DNA from: an uncultured Paludibacter sp.
Lineage (GTDB): Bacteria; Bacteroidota; Bacteroidia; Bacteroidales; Paludibacteraceae
Reading direction: 5' to 3'
Length of the DNA stretch: 64,000 nt
Assembly (NCBI GenBank): GCA_937897985.1
Contig: CALCBD010000018.1
Location: 272,964-336,963, forward strand
This document shows positions 62,718 through 64,000 of this stretch, one piece after another (within the stretch, counting starts at the first letter, position 1; every line of letters begins with the position of its first letter). The notes under the pieces are model-generated. The model was not told the DNA's origin, searched no databases, and saw only the letters and a list, made by a program, of their open reading frames with translations. A program made the position numbers and the translations under genes.

Positions 62718-62753
62718 TTATGGTAGGCTTATCCATGCTTTATGGTAGGCTTA
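62718..62753. repeat. 14-bp direct repeats TTATGGTAGGCTTA
   Basis: Identical copies at 62718-62731 and 62740-62753 (22-base period), flanked by GGGTGGG (from 62710) and CCCACC (62754-62759). The array touches the 3' end of the convergent DUF6943-like gene. Confidence 0.85.
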
Positions 62754-63179
62754 CCCACCTGACGAATTGAAGTTGTAAACGATTAGCATTTTGGCCTTAA
62801 TCATGGTGTTGAGTTTCTGCCGAAGCTGATTTTCGAGCTGGTTAATGCTTTGGAATGTAGCAACCATTTTGAGGAACTGCTCCGGGTGCCGGTCTGATTT
62901 ATCCAACCCGGATTGAATGCATTTTTTCATATCTCGCAAAATGATAAACGGAATAACTGAGCCACGCAAAAATGGATAAAAGGCGTTTGCCTGCCAAAGA
63001 CAGAAAAGCAGCCAGAAAACCTGTTCCTTGTCTTGGTTGCAGTTGAATTGGATTGAGAAACAATTCGTACAGGGAGAAATAAGCGGTTTTCCGCTGTTAT
63101 TTCCTTTGTTGAGAATGAAAAAATGGGGTTTTGAGATTTCCACATTCGGATTGTAGGATTTTAAAATAAAAGTACACAT
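62751..63179 (-). CDS. DUF6943-like protein
   Basis: 142 residues. The segment PHFFILNKGNNSGKPLISPC followed by TNCFSI, with its paired cysteines, resembles a family of short proteins that I recall from Bacteroidota integrative and conjugative elements (DUF6943). Middle part: FWLLFCLWQANAFYPFLRGS and VIPFIILRDMKK. Helical C-terminus. The function is unknown; the association with mobile elements agrees with the HTH gene next door. The family name is from memory and would need a profile search to confirm. Confidence 0.6.
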   Translation of the reverse strand: MCTFILKSYNPNVEISKPHFFILNKGNNSGKPLISPCTNCFSIQFNCNQDKEQVFWLLFCLWQANAFYPFLRGSVIPFIILRDMKKCIQSGLDKSDRHPEQFLKMVATFQSINQLENQLRQKLNTMIKAKMLIVYNFNSSGG

Positions 63180-63315
63180 AAATCAAAAGATTAGAGGTTG
63201 AATACATAAGCTGCTCGGCTCTATTGCCCTTCGCAAAAAAGCACGAAAGGGAAAAAGAAAATGTAAACACCCTCTTACTGCAAGAAAAAGCGAAATGAAA
63301 TGAAGCGTTAAGGCT

Positions 63316-63392
63316 GTCAAGGTTTTTTGTCAGAATACTACCCGAAGTGAAACGAGGTGTGGAGATTGTGACAAAAACCCGTAGGGCTTGAC
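63316..63392. other. Long hairpin-forming region, possible structured RNA or element end
   Basis: GTCAAG (63316-63321) pairs with CTTGAC (63387-63392), and GGTTTTTTGTCA (63321-63332) with TGACAAAAACC (63369-63379), enclosing about 36 bases. It lies between two divergent genes and directly upstream of the HTH gene promoter; no reading frame explains it. Confidence 0.5.
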
Positions 63393-63417
63393 CTTTACTG
63401 ACTTATTTTCTTGCTGT

Positions 63418-63425
63418 TATCTTTG
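63418..63425 (+). promoter_or_regulatory. -7 promoter element for the HTH gene
   Basis: TATCTTTG, 48 bases before the ATG at 63474; it argues for the shorter protein. Confidence 0.55.
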
Positions 63426-63473
63426 TGAACATTTTTTTTGTCGTATATATCATACTTAAAAATTTTACATGAA

Positions 63474-63806
63474 ATGGAAAATCCTTTTGAAATTATCGAA
63501 CAAAGACTCAAAAGCATTGAAAATCAGCTTGCAGAATTACTGAAAATGGCAAAAGCCCCCATTCTTAAAGAAGTAACAGAAGAAATAATGACAGTTGAGC
63601 AACTCTCGGATTATTTGACGATAGCAAGACAAACAATTTATGGTAAATGCGCTTCAAAAGAACTTCCTTATTATAAGAGTGGGAAAAGGTTGTATTTTAA
63701 GAAGAGTGAAATAAATAATTGGATTAACCGTGGAATAAGGTACACTAAAGAAGAACTGCTTTTGCAGGCTGAAAATTGGATAAAAAAGCATCCAAGAAAA
63801 CATTAA
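63474..63806 (+). CDS. Excisionase-like helix-turn-helix protein
   Basis: 110 residues from the ATG at 63474. The N-terminal ~30 residues form a probable coiled coil (FEIIEQRLKSIENQLAELLK), and residues ~40-90 are a MerR/excisionase-type winged helix: MTVEQLSDYLTIARQTIYGK, then YKSGKRLYFKKSEINNWI. Proteins of this design are found near integrases of Bacteroidota mobile elements, acting as excision factor or regulator. No integrase is within the window; it may lie just beyond the right edge. An in-frame start 12 codons upstream is less likely because the promoter lies just before it. Confidence 0.82.
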   Translation: MENPFEIIEQRLKSIENQLAELLKMAKAPILKEVTEEIMTVEQLSDYLTIARQTIYGKCASKELPYYKSGKRLYFKKSEINNWINRGIRYTKEELLLQAENWIKKHPRKH

Positions 63807-63850
63807 ACACAAATTGCATTCAGAATTAAACATCAGCTGCAATTCTCTTA

Positions 63851-63878
63851 GGGGTGGGTGGTCGGGGGTTGGTGTGGG
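63851..63878 (+). other. G-rich tract matching a G-quadruplex motif
   Basis: Four G runs (4, 3, 5, 3) separated by loops of 1, 5 and 7 bases fit G3+N1-7. It stands out in an AT-rich genome and lies in the non-coding end of the window. Confidence 0.6.
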
Positions 63879-63908
63879 AGAAGCAGGTTTAAACCGAAAT
63901 AGTAAAAA

Positions 63909-63939
63909 CAGCCTTGAGCGTGCGTGGATAGCAAGGCTG
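63909..63939. other. Hairpin CAGCCTTG/CAAGGCTG
   Basis: An 8-bp perfect stem (63909-63916 with 63932-63939) and a 15-base loop. No gene was seen from 63807 to the window end. Confidence 0.4.
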
Positions 63940-64000
63940 AAATGCAAGTGAAGAGAAACGAAACGAAGTATTCAGCCTGTGCGTTGTGTGCGAGCCGCTG

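Noticed and set aside
62718..62753. CRISPR array
   Set aside because: Only two 14-bp units with an 8-base gap and no cas genes; too short for repeats and spacers.

Overview
The window comes from a Bacteroidota chromosome, most likely an anaerobic member of the Bacteroidales. The evidence is a SusC/SusD pair, a hybrid two-component regulator fused to an AraC domain, three proteins ending in type IX secretion (T9SS) sorting domains, a full menaquinone operon, an [FeFe]-hydrogenase, the almost complete absence of Shine-Dalgarno sequences, and many promoters of the Bacteroidota form TAnnTTTG. No genus can be named from sequence alone.

Layout. 1-5.8 kb: the tail of a secreted protein, then a 1820-residue secreted protein joining a C10 cysteine-protease domain, leucine-rich repeats and an HEXXH motif. 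6-10 kb: queC, the agmatine-to-putrescine pair aguA/aguB, a TerB/J-domain protein and a DUF2007 protein. 10-15.9 kb: a surface-polysaccharide block (flippase, three glycosyltransferases, O-antigen ligase/polymerase) closed by a strong terminator. 15.9-33 kb: a small T9SS cargo protein and a pectin-type polysaccharide utilization locus: hybrid sensor, a free-standing domain resembling the C-terminus of rhamnogalacturonyl hydrolases, a CE12-like esterase fused to GH43, SusD, SusC and a PL9 pectate lyase. 33-41 kb: an atypical [FeFe]-hydrogenase, a membrane Nudix protein, riboflavin synthase, a threonine operon (phosphoglycerate-mutase-like putative homoserine kinase, zinc ribbon, thrC), and a chorismate-mutase/aldolase pair. 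41-53 kb: one minus-strand menaquinone operon headed by a TonB-dependent receptor (receptor, menI, menF, menD, menB, menA, menC, menE), interrupted by two guest genes: an AAA ATPase with DUF4143 and a YhcG-type nuclease. 53-61 kb: C69 dipeptidase, nhaA, psiE-like, nucleoside kinase, cysE, RlmL-like methyltransferase, metallophosphoesterase and an epimerase remnant. 61.3-64 kb: tRNA-Leu(CAA), then gene-poor sequence with an unrecognised 268-residue protein, a DUF6943-like protein, an excisionase-like HTH protein, hairpins and a G-rich tract. This last part looks like the end of an integrative element.

The most notable structural finding is in the menaquinone operon. The nuclease gene sits between two 78-bp direct repeats (72/78 identical), each carrying the first 26 codons of menC. 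The upstream copy still starts inside the menA stop codon (ATGA) but runs into a stop after 33 codons. The downstream copy is the start of intact menC, and the nuclease gene's own stop forms the same ATGA overlap with it. The guest gene therefore appears to have entered with duplication of the target gene's 5' end, leaving the host gene whole. The second guest gene has a dense array of GACGAATTTGTC-like palindromes directly above its promoter, which suggests self-regulation.
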